In this document: in pieces, positions 36,216 through 48,981 of the stretch
Layout of the letters: every line of letters begins with the position of its first letter
Position numbering within the stretch: the stretch's first letter is position 1
Assembly (NCBI RefSeq): GCF_001463905.1
Contig: NZ_BBWR01000003.1
Coordinates: 1 to 64,000 of the forward strand
DNA: 64,000 nucleotides
Reading direction: 5' to 3'
Origin: Aureimonas frigidaquae
GTDB lineage: Bacteria; Pseudomonadota; Alphaproteobacteria; Rhizobiales; Rhizobiaceae
The notes under the pieces: model-generated
Database searches by the model: none
What the model was told of the DNA's origin: nothing
Seen by the model: only the letters and a program-made list of their open reading frames with translations
Made by a program: the position numbers and the translations under genes

Positions 36216-37063
36216 TGCCCCTTCTCGATATCGTTCAGGATGGTCTGGCGAAGCTCTGCGTCCACGCCCGGCCGCAAGCCGAACCAGCGTTCGAAGCCCG
36301 GCACCGCCTGGTGCAGCAGCATGCCCAGCCCATCGGCCGTCACGAGGCCACGGGCACGGGCGGCCGCCAGGAACGGCGTTTCGAGCGGCACATAGACGAT
36401 GTCGGTCACCAGGGCATGGTCCGGCAGGAGGGTGAGATCAGGCACCGGCAGCGGCACGCCGTCCTCCTGCGCGGGGCGGGTGTTGACGACAAGGTCCGCC
36501 GCTTCGAGTGCGCGGGCTTCATCCCCGAGGCCAAGCCCCAAGACGCCCGGCCCGAAGCCCTCGGCGACACGCCGCGCCCGTTCGGGATTGCGGTTGACGA
36601 TGCTGACCCGCGATGCCCCGGCCGATAGGACCGCATGGACGATGGCGCGCGCCGCACCGCCGGCGCCCAGCACCACCACCTGCTCGGCCGAGCGCCAGCC
36701 CGGCAGTCCATCGTCCAGATTGGCGGAAAAGCCGTAGGCATCCGTATTGCCGCCGATCAGCCGGCCATCCTCCAGCCACAGCGTGTTGACCGCGCCGATG
36801 GCCTTGGCCGCCCCGTCGAGCCGGTGGGCGGCCCGGAAGGCGGCCTCCTTGTGCGGGATCGTGACGTTTCCCCCCACATAGGGGCCGTCCGGCAGGCGTG
36901 CCAGGAAGTCCTCGATCTCTTCCGGCGGCACGCCAACGCGCTCGTAGCGCCCGGAGAGGCCATGGCGTTCCAGCCAGGTGGAATGGATCAGTGGCGAACG
37001 CGAATGCCACACCGGCCAACCCGTCACGAAGGCGACGGGACCCGGCACCGCAACGTCAGTCAT
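36212..37063 (-). CDS. aroE: Shikimate dehydrogenase
   Basis: A 283-residue NADPH enzyme reducing 3-dehydroshikimate in aromatic amino-acid synthesis. The substrate loop [11 protein letters not shown], the catalytic lysine in [11 protein letters not shown] and the cofactor motif [13 protein letters not shown] are visible. Its start overlaps the maf stop by 8 bp and its stop overlaps the NTF2-like start. Confidence 0.95.
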   Translation of the reverse strand: MTDVAVPGPVAFVTGWPVWHSRSPLIHSTWLERHGLSGRYERVGVPPEEIEDFLARLPDGPYVGGNVTIPHKEAAFRAAHRLDGAAKAIGAVNTLWLEDGRLIGGNTDAYGFSANLDDGLPGWRSAEQVVVLGAGGAARAIVHAVLSAGASRVSIVNRNPERARRVAEGFGPGVLGLGLGDEARALEAADLVVNTRPAQEDGVPLPVPDLTLLPDHALVTDIVYVPLETPFLAAARARGLVTADGLGMLLHQAVPGFERWFGLRPGVDAELRQTILNDIEKGH

Positions 37064-37655
37064 TCAAAGCCCCCAATTGCCGCAGATCGTTGAGGAGCGG
37101 CAGCATGGGCAGGCCCATGATCGTGAAGACGTCGCCGTCGATCCGATCGATGAGGGTGAGCCCCTGCCCCTCCACCTGGTAGCAGCCGACACTCGATAGG
37201 GCCGTGTCGCCCACGCGCGCCAGGTAATGGCCGATCGCGGCCGGTGACAGATCGCGGAAGGTGATGGTGGCCGTTTCCACGCGCCGCTGCAGGACGGAAC
37301 CATCGCGCACCAGCGCATAGGCGCTGTGCAGGCGGTGGCTCTTGCCGGACAGCTTGAGGAGCGTGCGGCGCGCCTCTTCCATCGAGGATACTTTGTGGAG
37401 GATCTCGTCCCCCAGCGCCAAAGTCTGGTCTGCACCCAGGACAATGCGGCCCGGGCTGCGCTCCGAGACCTCGACGGCCTTGGCTTCCGCCAGGATGGCG
37501 GCCACGTCGTCCGGCGTGACATCCGATGCGTCCAGCGCATCCTCGACGGCGCGTTCGTCGATGGTGGAGGGCAACACTTCGACCGCGATGCCGGCATTGG
37601 CCAGAAGGCCGCGGCGATGTGCGCTGCCAGAAGCCAGGATGATGGGCAAATCCAT
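37056..37655 (-). CDS. maf: Maf-type nucleoside-triphosphate pyrophosphatase
   Basis: A 199-residue Maf/YhdE-family protein; these hydrolyse non-canonical or specific NTPs and are linked to control of division. It starts with the family signature [17 protein letters not shown], followed by GADQTLALG and the helix carrying [15 protein letters not shown]. First gene of the minus-strand group running away from the candidate origin; the overlap with aroE shows coupling. Confidence 0.92.
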   Translation of the reverse strand: MDLPIILASGSAHRRGLLANAGIAVEVLPSTIDERAVEDALDASDVTPDDVAAILAEAKAVEVSERSPGRIVLGADQTLALGDEILHKVSSMEEARRTLLKLSGKSHRLHSAYALVRDGSVLQRRVETATITFRDLSPAAIGHYLARVGDTALSSVGCYQVEGQGLTLIDRIDGDVFTIMGLPMLPLLNDLRQLGALND

Positions 37656-38251
37656 GGACCGTCTCCCCCCATTGGGCCCGCTTCGAGCCCCTTCGGGCCC
37701 GCCACGGGAGCCCCTGTCGTCCTATCTATCGGCACCCGGCGGCCCCTTCCAGAGGTGCGGACTCGATTCTCCAGATCGGCGCAAGCGGAACCTTCCCGGC
37801 ATGCCCGACATTCTGACGACGCTGTGGGAATCACTGGATGGATCGGCGGCCTTGCACGGTGCCTGCCGCCCTCCCGGGAAAACCACCGATTCCTCCACAG
37901 AGAAGACCGGGACGGCGCTTGTGCTGACGCGATCTTGAACAATGGGGATAAGTGGCTTTACGTCCGGCGCACTTCCCCCAACGATCCACAGGCCCGCATC
38001 ATGCGCCTGTCCGCGCAGGCCCTTGAAAACACATGTCGATCGCCCGCTGCCCCCACAGTTTTCCAAACCCTTTCCTTGCCGCACCGCGGCAGGGATGTTA
38101 CCGGCCTGAAATCCATGGTTAACCCCGGGCTAATGAGGATCCCTGCAATCCACCGGCATACAGAATCAGAATCCAATTCAATCGAGATTCTTTTCTGGGA
38201 GGACCTGTTGGAAACGCCTCGCCCTCGGCCAAGCGGAACTGGAAGAACGCA
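37656..38251. other. Candidate chromosome replication origin (oriC)
   Basis: The only gap over 300 bp in the window, between divergent maf and hemE, where Caulobacter and rhizobia have their origins. I see degenerate DnaA boxes: TGGGGATAA at 37943-37951 (reverse complement TTATCCCCA, one mismatch to TTATCCACA), and two-mismatch matches at 37892-37900, 37982-37990 and 38059-38067. A CtrA-like site TTAA-N7-CTAA lies at 38119-38133 with the half-site ATGGTTAA at 38115-38122. An AT-rich stretch at 38162-38196 could be the unwinding element. No gene is seen here. Confidence 0.7.
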
Positions 38252-39280
38252 ATGCAGACGCGCCGGCTCATTCGTGCCATCGACGGAGAGACGCTCGATC
38301 CGCCGCCGGTCTGGCTGATGCGGCAAGCCGGTCGCTACCTGCCGGAATACCGGCAGACCCGCGCCGCGGCCGGCAGCTTCCTGGAGCTGTGCTACAATCC
38401 GGACCTCGCTACGGAGGTGACCCTGCAGCCGATCCGGCGCTTCGGCTTCGACGCGGCCATTCTGTTTTCGGATATTCTGGTCATTCCGGATGCGCTGGAT
38501 CGCAACGTGCATTTCGTGACCGGTGAAGGGCCCCGGATGGACCCGCTGACGGTGGCCGACATCGACCGGCTGGATCCGACCCGCGCCGAAACGCATCTGG
38601 CGCCCGTCATCGCCACGGTGGCCCGCCTGCGGGAAGCCCTGCCGCAGGAGACAGCCCTGATCGGCTTCTGCGGTGCGCCGTTCACCGTCGCCACCTATAT
38701 GATCGCCGGGCGTGGAACGCCGGACCAGGCGCCGGCGCGCCTTTTCGCCTACCGCGAACCGCAGGCCATGGACCAGCTCCTGGCGCTCCTGGCAGACATG
38801 TCGGCCGAGTACCTCATTCGCCAGCTGCGCGCCGGCGCGGACTGCGTCCAGATCTTCGACAGCTGGGCCGGCATCCTCGACGAGGCGAGCTTCCGCCGTT
38901 TCAGCATCGGGCCGACCCGCCGCATCGTCGACCGCGTGCGCCAGGCCGTGCCGGACGCCCGGATCATCGGCTTTGCCAAGGGAGCCGGCAGCATGCTGTC
39001 GGCCTATCGTGCCGAGACGGGCGTCAACATGATCGGGCTCGACTGGTCCGTTCCGCTGACCCAGGCCCGCATGCTGCAGAAGGACGGGGCCGTTCAGGGC
39101 AATCTCGATCCTCTGCGGCTGATCGCGGGCGGGGCCGCGCTGGACGAGGGCGTCGACGCCATCCTGTCGGAGCTCAAGGCAGGGCCGCTCGTCTTCAACC
39201 TTGGCCACGGCATCACGCCCGACGCGCCGATCGCCCATGTCGAGGCGCTGCTGCGCCGCGTCCGGGGGCAGGCGTCCTAA
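38252..39280 (+). CDS. hemE: Uroporphyrinogen decarboxylase
   Basis: A 342-residue enzyme that decarboxylates uroporphyrinogen III to coproporphyrinogen III in heme synthesis. The conserved arginine motif is [16 protein letters not shown] near residue 25; the catalytic aspartate is in [11 protein letters not shown]. Full length with an ATG behind GGAAG. It is the first gene to the right of the candidate origin, as in Caulobacter and rhizobia. Confidence 0.97.
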   Translation: MQTRRLIRAIDGETLDPPPVWLMRQAGRYLPEYRQTRAAAGSFLELCYNPDLATEVTLQPIRRFGFDAAILFSDILVIPDALDRNVHFVTGEGPRMDPLTVADIDRLDPTRAETHLAPVIATVARLREALPQETALIGFCGAPFTVATYMIAGRGTPDQAPARLFAYREPQAMDQLLALLADMSAEYLIRQLRAGADCVQIFDSWAGILDEASFRRFSIGPTRRIVDRVRQAVPDARIIGFAKGAGSMLSAYRAETGVNMIGLDWSVPLTQARMLQKDGAVQGNLDPLRLIAGGAALDEGVDAILSELKAGPLVFNLGHGITPDAPIAHVEALLRRVRGQAS

Positions 39281-39370
39281 ACCATGAAGGCTGTCTTCCG
39301 TTCAGTGCCTTGCTGATCTACAGGTGGGCGGCGCGCCGCCGTCTTGTCTGGCCGGCGCCCGGAGGTGGTG

Positions 39371-39877
39371 ATGAAGAGCAACCGTGCCCTCTTGTATGCC
39401 CTGATCGTTGGCGCCGTCCTCGTGGTGGCGCTCTTTGCACTCGTCCCGCCCGAAGCCATGCTCTGGGTCAAGGCGCTGCACATCCTGGCCGTCATCGCCT
39501 GGATGGCGGGGATGCTCTATCTGCCGCGCCTGTTCGTGTACCACGCGCAGTCCGAACCGGCCTCGCAACAGGCGCAAACCTTCAAGATCATGGAGCGGCG
39601 CCTCTTGAAGGGGATCATGAACCCCGCAATGGTCGTCACCTGGGCCGCCGGCCTGTGGCTTGCCTGGTCCACCTTCGCCTTCCAGGGCGGCTGGCTGCAC
39701 GCCAAGATCGCACTGGTCCTCGTCCTGTCCGGCGTGCACGGCTACCTGTCCGCATCGCAGCGCCGCTTCGAGCGCAACGAGAACCGGATGAGCGCCAAAT
39801 TCTGGCGCACCATGAACGAGGTTCCGACGCTTCTGATGGTCGCGATCGTCATCCTGGTCGTGGTCAAGCCGTTCTGA
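39371..39877 (+). CDS. hemJ: Protoporphyrinogen oxidase HemJ
   Basis: A 168-residue inner-membrane protein with four to five helices that oxidises protoporphyrinogen IX in many alphaproteobacteria lacking HemG and HemY. The conserved KALHILAVIAWMAGMLYLPRLFVYH contains the heme-ligand histidine; MNPAM and the C-terminal MNEVPTLLMVAIVILVVVKPF are also typical. GGAGG lies 5 bases before the chosen ATG. It follows hemE by 90 bp, so heme genes are paired here. Confidence 0.9.
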   Translation: MKSNRALLYALIVGAVLVVALFALVPPEAMLWVKALHILAVIAWMAGMLYLPRLFVYHAQSEPASQQAQTFKIMERRLLKGIMNPAMVVTWAAGLWLAWSTFAFQGGWLHAKIALVLVLSGVHGYLSASQRRFERNENRMSAKFWRTMNEVPTLLMVAIVILVVVKPF

Positions 39878-39922
39878 CCCCGACACGCAAACCCGTACGA
39901 AACAGCCTGGAGTACGCCCTGC

Positions 39923-40441
39923 ATGACCGTTCATAGCCGACCGATCGCCGCCATCGTGATGGGCCCGTCCGGCGTCGGCAAGACGACGACGGCCAAGGGC
40001 ATTGCGGAGCGGCTCGGCTGGGTCTTTGCGGAAGCCGACGAATTCCACCCCAAGGCCAATATCGACAAGATGTCGGCCGGCATACCGCTGAACGACGAAG
40101 ACCGGGCGCCCTGGCTGCGGCTGATCCGTGATTGGATCACGCGGGAGGCGGAGGCCGGTCGCAGCGTGGTGGTGACCTGTTCCGCCCTGAAGAAAGCCTA
40201 CCGCGACGTGCTGCGCGAAGCGGATGCCGACGTGCGCTTCATCGAGCTCGACGCTCCGATCGAGGTGATCGGCGAGCGGATGGCGCGGCGCAAGGGCCAT
40301 TACATGCCGGCCTCGCTCCTCAAATCCCAGTACGAGACGCTCGAGCCGCTCCTGCCGGAGGAGGCTGGTTCGGTCGTCAGCGTCGAAGCCTCGCCCGAGA
40401 AGGTCATCGCCGCGGCCATCGCCGCGCTGCAACAGGGCTGA
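39923..40441 (+). CDS. gntK: Gluconokinase
   Basis: A 172-residue P-loop kinase of the thermoresistant gluconokinase (GntK/IdnK) family, which phosphorylates gluconate. It shows GPSGVGKTTTAKGIAERL, the EADEFHPKANIDKMSAGIPLND substrate region (residues about 36-57) and the arginine lid. It follows hemJ by 45 bp; a metabolic link with heme genes is not obvious. Confidence 0.9.
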   Translation: MTVHSRPIAAIVMGPSGVGKTTTAKGIAERLGWVFAEADEFHPKANIDKMSAGIPLNDEDRAPWLRLIRDWITREAEAGRSVVVTCSALKKAYRDVLREADADVRFIELDAPIEVIGERMARRKGHYMPASLLKSQYETLEPLLPEEAGSVVSVEASPEKVIAAAIAALQQG

Positions 40442-40505
40442 TGGAGAGCCGGCTGTCCCTTGAGCAGACAGCGCGGAGTGAAGGCGGGCAGGGGACTTGC
40501 GCGCC

Positions 40506-40527
40506 CGCATATGTGGGGCTATATGCG
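40506..40527 (+). promoter_or_regulatory. Inverted repeat in the rho leader
   Basis: CGCATAT (40506-40512) and ATATGCG (40521-40527) with an 8-base spacer, about 155 bp before the rho start in a 241-bp gap. It may be an operator or leader hairpin; rho genes are often autoregulated through long leaders. Confidence 0.4.
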
Positions 40528-40682
40528 AACGACCCACCTTTCAGGGCGTGGAACCCATGAGGGTTGCCCGCCCGCCAGCATCGCCGAACAGACATCCCAG
40601 CGTTTCCGGCCTGCGTCATCTTCCCCTGATCGAATAACCCCTGTCCGAACCGACCGGTTGCGGGGGTCGGAGCTCCTAATCC

Positions 40683-41948
40683 ATGCCTGAGATCAAACTC
40701 CAGGACCTCAAGAACAAAAGCGCACCCGAACTCATCGCCTTCGCCGAAGAGAACGGTGTCGAAAACGCTTCCGTCCTGCGCAAGCAGGAACTTCTCTTCG
40801 CCATTCTCAAGCAACTTGCGGCACAGGACGTCGAAATCATCGGCGAAGGTGTCGTGGAGGTCTTGCAGGACGGCTTCGGTTTTCTGCGTTCGCCCGAGGC
40901 GAATTACCTGCCAGGGCCGGACGACATCTACATTTCACCGTCCCAGCTACGCCGCTTCTCCCTGAAGACGGGCGATACGGTGGAAGGCCCCATCCGCGGG
41001 CCGAAGGACGGGGAGCGCTATTTTGCGCTTCTGAAGGTCAACACCATCAATTTCGACGATCCGGAAAAAATCCGGCACAAGAGCCACTTCGACAATCTGA
41101 CGCCGCTCTATCCCAATGAGCGGTTCAAGATGGAAATCGCCGATCCCACGCGCAAGGATCTGTCGGCACGCGTGATCGATCTGGTGGCTCCGCTCGGCAA
41201 GGGCCAGCGCGCGCTGATCGTCGCGCCGCCGCGGACCGGCAAGACGGTGCTCCTGCAGAACATCGCCCATTCCATCACGGCCAACCATCCGGAATGCTAC
41301 CTGATCGTTCTTCTGATCGACGAGCGGCCGGAAGAGGTGACGGATATGCAGCGCTCGGTGAAGGGGGAGGTCGTCTCCTCGACCTTCGACGAGCCTGCCA
41401 CGCGCCACGTCCAAGTGGCCGAAATGGTCATCGAAAAGGCCAAGCGGCTGGTCGAGCATGGCCGCGACGTGGTCATCCTTCTGGATTCGATCACCCGCCT
41501 CGGCCGCGCCTACAACACGGTCGTGCCGTCTTCGGGCAAGGTGCTGACCGGCGGCGTGGATGCCAATGCGCTTCAGCGCCCCAAGCGCTTCTTCGGTGCC
41601 GCCCGCAACATCGAGGAAGGCGGCTCGCTGACCATCATCGCGACCGCACTGATCGATACGGGCTCGCGCATGGACGAGGTCATCTTCGAAGAGTTCAAGG
41701 GCACCGGTAACTCGGAGCTCGTGCTCGACCGCAAGGTCGCCGACAAGCGCATCTTCCCGTCGATGGATATCCTCAAATCCGGCACGCGCAAGGAAGACCT
41801 GCTCGTACCGCGCCAGGACCTGCAGAAGATCTTCGTCCTGCGCCGTATCCTGGCCCCGATGGGAACCACGGATGCGATCGAGTTCCTGATCGACAAGCTG
41901 AAGCAGACCAAGACCAATTCGGACTTCTTCGATTCCATGAACACATGA
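40683..41948 (+). CDS. rho: Transcription termination factor Rho
   Basis: A 421-residue hexameric RNA helicase that terminates transcription. The N-terminal RNA-binding domain begins with [20 protein letters not shown] and contains DGFGFLR. The ATPase domain has Walker A APPRTGKT near residue 181, Walker [11 protein letters not shown], and the RNA-contacting Q and R loops ([25 protein letters not shown], cited by its ends). Full length. A very strong terminator follows. Confidence 0.97.
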   Translation: MPEIKLQDLKNKSAPELIAFAEENGVENASVLRKQELLFAILKQLAAQDVEIIGEGVVEVLQDGFGFLRSPEANYLPGPDDIYISPSQLRRFSLKTGDTVEGPIRGPKDGERYFALLKVNTINFDDPEKIRHKSHFDNLTPLYPNERFKMEIADPTRKDLSARVIDLVAPLGKGQRALIVAPPRTGKTVLLQNIAHSITANHPECYLIVLLIDERPEEVTDMQRSVKGEVVSSTFDEPATRHVQVAEMVIEKAKRLVEHGRDVVILLDSITRLGRAYNTVVPSSGKVLTGGVDANALQRPKRFFGAARNIEEGGSLTIIATALIDTGSRMDEVIFEEFKGTGNSELVLDRKVADKRIFPSMDILKSGTRKEDLLVPRQDLQKIFVLRRILAPMGTTDAIEFLIDKLKQTKTNSDFFDSMNT

Positions 41949-41978
41949 GCCGGCAGTCGCCGTCACTGCCATGCCGGA

Positions 41979-42008
41979 ACGGGCGCGGGGCAACCCCGCG
42001 CCCGTTTT
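41979..42008. terminator. Strong intrinsic terminator after rho
   Basis: Perfect 12-bp arms ACGGGCGCGGGG (41979-41990) and CCCCGCGCCCGT (41994-42005) with a CAA loop and a run of four T. It also lies at the 3' end of the convergent DUF255 gene. Confidence 0.9.
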
Positions 42009-42013
42009 GCCTT

Positions 42014-44020
<2,007 letters not shown>

Positions 44021-44169
44021 ATCGTATCCTTCAAAGTCGACGCGCGTCCCGTCGAGGGTTACAAGCCGCGCCCGTGCCGGAGGTTCCAGTACAGACCTTA
44101 GCTGGCTATACAACGTCCCTCCGTTGCCGATGCGATTGACGCCGACAGTCCGGCATGGCACCGGAACCC

Positions 44170-45495
44170 ATGACCCAAATGGACGATACGATCGTGGCAC
44201 TGTCCAGCGGTGCGCTTCCTGCAGGCCTCGCTGTGCTGCGACTGTCTGGTCCGGATGCCTTCGCCGCGGCACAGGCCCTGAGCGGGTCATTGCCTGCGCC
44301 GCGCCGCGCCAGCCTCAGGCGGTTTCGGGATCCAACGAGCAACCGGATCCTCGACCATGGGCTTCTGGTGTTGTTTCCGGGCCCGGGGAGCGCGACCGGG
44401 GAGGACCTGGCAGAGTTCCACCTGCATGGGGGAAGGGCCGTCGTGGCGGCCGTCCTGGCTGCGCTGACGTCGCGCCCGGGATTGCGGCTGGCGCAGGCTG
44501 GGGAATTCACCCGGCGCGCCTTCGAGAATGGACGCATCGACCTGACGGAAGCGGAAGGGCTGGCGGATCTTCTATCGGCCGAGACGGAGGGGCAGAGGCA
44601 GCAGGCCCTGGACCATGCCGGCGGCGCATTTCGACGCGTGGTAGAAGACTGGATGGAGCGTTTGACGCATGCCCGCGCCATGCTCGAAGCAGACTTCGAC
44701 TTCTCGGACGAGGACGACGTCTCCGAAGATGTCGCCCACAATGTTTCACGTGAAATGCACGCACTGCACCAAGCGATCGGTGATCACCTGGAGAATGCCC
44801 AGGGCGGCGAGATCATGCGCGACGGGTTCCAGGTGGCGATCGTCGGTCCGCCCAATGCGGGCAAGTCCAGCCTATTGAACGCGCTGGCGGATCGTGACGC
44901 GGCCATTGTCTCCGATATTCCGGGAACGACGCGGGACAGGATCGAAGTGTCGTTGGACCTTGCGGGCGTGCCCGTCCGTCTGATCGACACCGCCGGACTG
45001 CGGCAGACCGAAGACGCCGTGGAACGACAGGGCATCGAGCGCGCACGCGAAGCGGCGCGCTCAGCCCATCTCGTCCTGCATCTGCGGCCTGCGGCAACGG
45101 GGGAAGGCGATGCGTCCGACCTTTTGCCAGGCATAGACTCTCCCATCCTGTCGGTTGCCACCAAATGCGACCTGGTGAACCCTGCACCGAACGAGGCCTT
45201 GGCCATTTCCGTGCGGACGGGGGCAGGCCTGGACGCGCTCGTCCAAGCCATTGCGGAGCGAGCACGCGCTGCCACGCGATCCACCGCGTCGGTCGTCCCC
45301 ACGCGGGCGCGCCATCGGGCCCTTCTGCAGGATACGGCACATATGCTGGACGAGGCTCTGGTACCGGGCCTGCCGGTGGAGGTGCAGGCAGAGCTTCTGC
45401 GGCTGGCGTCGCAGCGGCTCGGCGCGCTGGTGGGGCAGCGTGACGTGGAGGATCTGCTCGACGTGATCTTCTCGCAGTTCTGCATCGGGAAGTAG
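44170..45495 (+). CDS. mnmE: tRNA uridine-5-carboxymethylaminomethyl GTPase MnmE
   Basis: A GTPase of 441 residues from this start, which with MnmG modifies the wobble uridine of certain tRNAs. The N-terminal folate-binding domain starts [22 protein letters not shown]. The G domain shows [18 protein letters not shown] and TKCD. The C-terminal CIGK holds the conserved cysteine. Start is uncertain between ATG 44155, 44170 and 44179. A parS-like site lies inside at 44742. It is followed by mnmG, its partner. Confidence 0.95.
   Translation: MTQMDDTIVALSSGALPAGLAVLRLSGPDAFAAAQALSGSLPAPRRASLRRFRDPTSNRILDHGLLVLFPGPGSATGEDLAEFHLHGGRAVVAAVLAALTSRPGLRLAQAGEFTRRAFENGRIDLTEAEGLADLLSAETEGQRQQALDHAGGAFRRVVEDWMERLTHARAMLEADFDFSDEDDVSEDVAHNVSREMHALHQAIGDHLENAQGGEIMRDGFQVAIVGPPNAGKSSLLNALADRDAAIVSDIPGTTRDRIEVSLDLAGVPVRLIDTAGLRQTEDAVERQGIERAREAARSAHLVLHLRPAATGEGDASDLLPGIDSPILSVATKCDLVNPAPNEALAISVRTGAGLDALVQAIAERARAATRSTASVVPTRARHRALLQDTAHMLDEALVPGLPVEVQAELLRLASQRLGALVGQRDVEDLLDVIFSQFCIGK
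44742..44757. promoter_or_regulatory. parS-like site inside mnmE
   Basis: TGTTTCACGTGAAATG: the first 14 bases match TGTTTCACGTGAAACA and the last two differ. It encodes Val-Ser-Arg-Glu-Met. It lies 3.4 kb from parA. Confidence 0.65.
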
Positions 45496-45546
45496 GGATG
45501 GGCCGGGTCATTGACAGCGGATCGGGGAGGGCGCTTAAACACCGCC

Positions 45547-47418
45547 ATGAGCGAAGCGCTGACATATGATGTCGTGGTCATCGGCGGCGGGCATGCAGGT
45601 TGCGAAGCGGCCCATGCCGCCGCGCGCATGGGCGCGCGGACCGCACTGATCACCCACCGTGCCGACACGATCGGCGCCATGAGTTGCAACCCCGCCATCG
45701 GCGGGATCGGCAAGGGCCATCTCGTCCGGGAGGTCGATGCCCTAGGCGGGTTGATGGGCCGGGTGGCCGATGCGGCCGGCATCCAGTTCCGACTGCTGAA
45801 CCGACGCAAGGGTCCCGCCGTGCGGGGGCCGCGGACACAGGCCGACCGGCGCCTCTATGCCGCCGCCATGCAGGCGGCGATAGCGGAGTGCGATGGCCTG
45901 AGCGTCATCGAAGGTGATGTGTTCGATCTGGAGATTGCCGGCGGGACCGTGCGGGGTGTCGTTCTGTCCGATGGAAGGCAGCTTTCCACCGGCAATGTGG
46001 TCATCACCACGGGGACCTTCCTGCGCGGTCTCATCCATATCGGCGAGCAGCAGATTCCAGCCGGTCGCGTGGGGGAGGCGCCATCGCTTGGGCTCTCCGC
46101 CACGCTGGCCCGGCTTGGCCTGCGGCTCGGGCGGTTGAAGACCGGCACGCCGGCGCGTCTGGACGGCCGGACCATCGACTGGTCGGGCCTCGACCGGCAG
46201 GCGGCGGATGACGAGCCCTATTTCTTCTCCACCATGACGGAGAAGCTGGCCAACCCGCAGATCGAGTGCGGCATCACCCGGACCACGCCGGAGACGCATC
46301 GGATCATCCGGGACAATCTGTCAAAGTCCGCTCTGTATGGTGGGCGGATCGAGGGGACGGGGCCCCGATACTGCCCGTCCATCGAAGACAAGATCGTCCG
46401 CTTTGCAGATCGGGAGGGGCACCAGATCTTCCTGGAACCAGAAGGGCTGGATGATGATACGATCTACCCGAACGGCCTATCGACCTCCCTCCCGGAGGAT
46501 GTGCAGGAGGCTTTCCTTCGCTCCATACCCGGACTGGAGCAGGTGCGCATCCTGAAGCCGGGTTACGCCATCGAGTATGATCACGTCGATCCGCAGGAGT
46601 TGACCCGCGCTCTGGAATTGCGCCAGCAACCCGGCCTGTTCCTGGCCGGGCAGATCAACGGGACGACGGGATATGAGGAGGCCGCGGCGCAGGGGCTTCT
46701 GGCAGGGCTCAACGCCGCGGCACGAGCCGCCGGTTCCGCCCCGATCATCCTGGGGCGCGAGCAGGCCTATATCGGCGTTATGGTGGATGATCTGACGCGG
46801 ACCGGGATCACCGAGCCCTATCGCATGTTCACCTCGCGCGCGGAATTTCGCCTGTCCTTGCGGGCGGACAATGCAGATCGTCGGCTCACCCCGCTCGGCC
46901 TCTCGCTCGGCGTTATCGACCGAGCTCGCCGCTCAGTCTTCGAACGCGATATGGCCGCCATAGGCCAGGCGGAAGATATGCTGAAGTCCCTAGCCTTGAC
47001 GCCGAACGAGGCGGCCCGGCATGGGCTCAGCATCAATCAAGACGGCCGTCGGCGCACAGCCTGGCAACTCCTGGCGCAGGATGAGGTTTCGCTGGCGCGC
47101 CTGGCGCAGATTTGGCCGGCCCTTTCGAACATATCCGGCCGCATTGCAGAGCGGGTGGAGATCGAAGCTTCATACGATGTCTATCTCGATCGCCAGCGGC
47201 GTGACCTGGCTAGCCTGCAACGGGACGAGGCGCGCGCTATTCCGTCGGACTTCGATTTCGCCGTTCTGCGCGGCCTGTCGACGGAGATCGCCCAGAAGCT
47301 GGCGAAGCGTCGCCCGACGACCATTGCCGAAGCACAGCGCATGGATGGAATGACGCCGGCCGCCATGGCGATCCTCCTCGTTGCCTTGAGAAAGCATGAT
47401 CTTGTCCAAGCCGCTTGA
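45547..47418 (+). CDS. mnmG: tRNA uridine-5-carboxymethylaminomethyl enzyme MnmG (GidA)
   Basis: A 623-residue FAD protein, partner of MnmE in wobble-uridine modification. FAD-binding [10 protein letters not shown] is near residue 14, followed by [17 protein letters not shown]; the C-terminal helical domain ends with [19 protein letters not shown]. The ATG at 45547 gives the normal family length; a TTG at 45511 would add 12 unlikely residues. It overlaps rsmG by 23 bp. Confidence 0.96.
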   Translation: MSEALTYDVVVIGGGHAGCEAAHAAARMGARTALITHRADTIGAMSCNPAIGGIGKGHLVREVDALGGLMGRVADAAGIQFRLLNRRKGPAVRGPRTQADRRLYAAAMQAAIAECDGLSVIEGDVFDLEIAGGTVRGVVLSDGRQLSTGNVVITTGTFLRGLIHIGEQQIPAGRVGEAPSLGLSATLARLGLRLGRLKTGTPARLDGRTIDWSGLDRQAADDEPYFFSTMTEKLANPQIECGITRTTPETHRIIRDNLSKSALYGGRIEGTGPRYCPSIEDKIVRFADREGHQIFLEPEGLDDDTIYPNGLSTSLPEDVQEAFLRSIPGLEQVRILKPGYAIEYDHVDPQELTRALELRQQPGLFLAGQINGTTGYEEAAAQGLLAGLNAAARAAGSAPIILGREQAYIGVMVDDLTRTGITEPYRMFTSRAEFRLSLRADNADRRLTPLGLSLGVIDRARRSVFERDMAAIGQAEDMLKSLALTPNEAARHGLSINQDGRRRTAWQLLAQDEVSLARLAQIWPALSNISGRIAERVEIEASYDVYLDRQRRDLASLQRDEARAIPSDFDFAVLRGLSTEIAQKLAKRRPTTIAEAQRMDGMTPAAMAILLVALRKHDLVQAA

Positions 47419-48046
47419 GGATGACGCCCAGCAGGTTCTGACCCGCTGGTACGTTTCACGTGAAACCCGCGACCGCCTGGTCGCCTATGCCGATCTGACA
47501 CGGCAATGGCAGAAGAGCATGAACCTCGTCGCACCCTCGACGCTGCCGACCCTTTGGACCCGCCATATCGAGGATGGACTGTGGCTCCATTCGATCGGCA
47601 AGAACCGTCGCGCCTGGGTCGATCTTGGCTCCGGCGGGGGGTTTCCGGGGCTCGTCGTTGCCTGTTGCCTTGCGGACGATGAGGGCCGGTCCATGGCGCT
47701 GGTGGAAGCCAACGGCAAGAAATGCGCCTTCCTGCGGCACGTCGTTCGGGAACTCGCCCTTCCTGCGACCGTCCATCATACCCGGATCGAGCAGGCGTCA
47801 GCGGTGATCGCAGGCGCCGATGCGGTGAGCGCCCGCGCCCTCGCATCCCTGGACGCGCTGTGCGGCTACGTCGCGCCGGCGCTGCTGGCAGATGGCCACT
47901 GCTATTTCCTAAAAGGCCGCACGCATCCGGTGGAAATCGAGGATGCCACTGCCCATTGGCGGTTCGACATGGTAAAGCATACGTCAAGAACGGATGCCGA
48001 ATCCGTCATATTGGAGCTGTCGAACATCGCGGCGCAAGCTGCGTGA
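47396..48046 (+). CDS. rsmG: 16S rRNA (guanine-N7) methyltransferase RsmG (GidB)
   Basis: A 216-residue SAM-dependent enzyme that methylates G527 of 16S rRNA; its loss gives low-level streptomycin resistance in other bacteria. The SAM motif is [11 protein letters not shown], followed by [13 protein letters not shown]. The start overlaps mnmG by 23 bp. A parS-like site falls in codons near residue 20 (WYVSRETR). Confidence 0.95.
   Translation: MILSKPLEDDAQQVLTRWYVSRETRDRLVAYADLTRQWQKSMNLVAPSTLPTLWTRHIEDGLWLHSIGKNRRAWVDLGSGGGFPGLVVACCLADDEGRSMALVEANGKKCAFLRHVVRELALPATVHHTRIEQASAVIAGADAVSARALASLDALCGYVAPALLADGHCYFLKGRTHPVEIEDATAHWRFDMVKHTSRTDAESVILELSNIAAQAA
47452..47467. promoter_or_regulatory. 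parS-like site inside rsmG
   Basis: CGTTTCACGTGAAACC, with the full 14-base core and two outer differences from the consensus. It encodes Val-Ser-Arg-Glu-Thr and lies 0.6 kb from parA. Confidence 0.75.
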
Positions 48047-48047
48047 A

Positions 48048-48063
48048 TGCTTCACGTGAAACA
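48048..48063. promoter_or_regulatory. parS-like site between rsmG and parA
   Basis: TGCTTCACGTGAAACA, one mismatch to TGTTTCACGTGAAACA, beginning one base after the rsmG stop and 37 bp before the parA start. It may also act in autoregulation of parAB. Confidence 0.85.
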
Positions 48064-48099
48064 CTCGGCACCCTATCGATGTCGTGACCGGAGCAGTCT

Positions 48100-48909
48100 G
48101 TGGACACTTTCACGCCGGGGCGTATGCGCGTCATCACCATCGCCAATCAGAAGGGTGGCGTCGGCAAGACGACGACCGCCATCAACCTTGCCACGGCGCT
48201 GGCAGCCATCGGCAAGCGAACCCTGCTGATCGATCTGGACCCGCAGGGGAACGCCTCCACCGGTTTGGGTGTCGAAAGGGCCGTGCGCGAGCGCTCGTCC
48301 TATGACGTCCTCCTGGGTTACGCCTCCATCGGCCAGGCTGCAGTGGACACGATCGTTCCCAACCTTGCGCTCGTTCCCTCGACGCTCGACCTGCTTGGCG
48401 TGGAGATGGAGATCGCCTCTGCCGCTGAGCGCGCCTACCGCCTGCGCGATGCGCTGCATGAGCACAGCCTGACCCAGGCGCGCTTCGACTTCGTTCTGGT
48501 GGATTGCCCACCCTCGCTCAACCTTCTGACCATCAATGCAATGGCCGCGGCCGATTCGATCCTCGTGCCGCTGCAATGCGAGTTCTTTGCGCTGGAGGGG
48601 CTTAGCCAGCTTCTGGAGACTGTGGAACAGGTTCGCGATACGCTGAACCCGACTTTGGCGCTGCACGGCATCGTCCTGACCATGTATGACGGGCGCAACA
48701 ATCTGGCCGAGCAGGTGGTCGCGGATGTGCGCACCTATATGGGCGATCATGTGTACGAGACCGTCATCCCACGCAATGTCCGCGTGTCGGAAGCCCCATC
48801 CTTCGGCAAGCCTGCCATTCTCTACGATATGAAATGCTCGGGCAGCCAAGCCTATATCCGCCTGGCTTCGGAAGTCATACAGCGCGAGCGTGAGATGCTG
48901 GCCGCATAG
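48100..48909 (+). CDS. parA: Chromosome-partitioning ATPase ParA
   Basis: A 269-residue ATPase that moves ParB-parS complexes to opposite poles. It has the deviant Walker A KGGVGKTTT near residue 18, the DLDPQGNASTG motif and Walker B FVLVDCPPSLN. GTG at 48100 has GGAG about 7 bases upstream; ATG 48124 (MRVITIANQKGG) is an alternative start. parB follows after 72 bp. Confidence 0.96.
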   Translation: MDTFTPGRMRVITIANQKGGVGKTTTAINLATALAAIGKRTLLIDLDPQGNASTGLGVERAVRERSSYDVLLGYASIGQAAVDTIVPNLALVPSTLDLLGVEMEIASAAERAYRLRDALHEHSLTQARFDFVLVDCPPSLNLLTINAMAAADSILVPLQCEFFALEGLSQLLETVEQVRDTLNPTLALHGIVLTMYDGRNNLAEQVVADVRTYMGDHVYETVIPRNVRVSEAPSFGKPAILYDMKCSGSQAYIRLASEVIQREREMLAA

Positions 48910-48981
48910 GGCCAGCCCCACGGTCGGTCAAATGTCATGTTCAATGCCGGGCGCCCGGAACTGCAACGGTAAGAGGACCTC

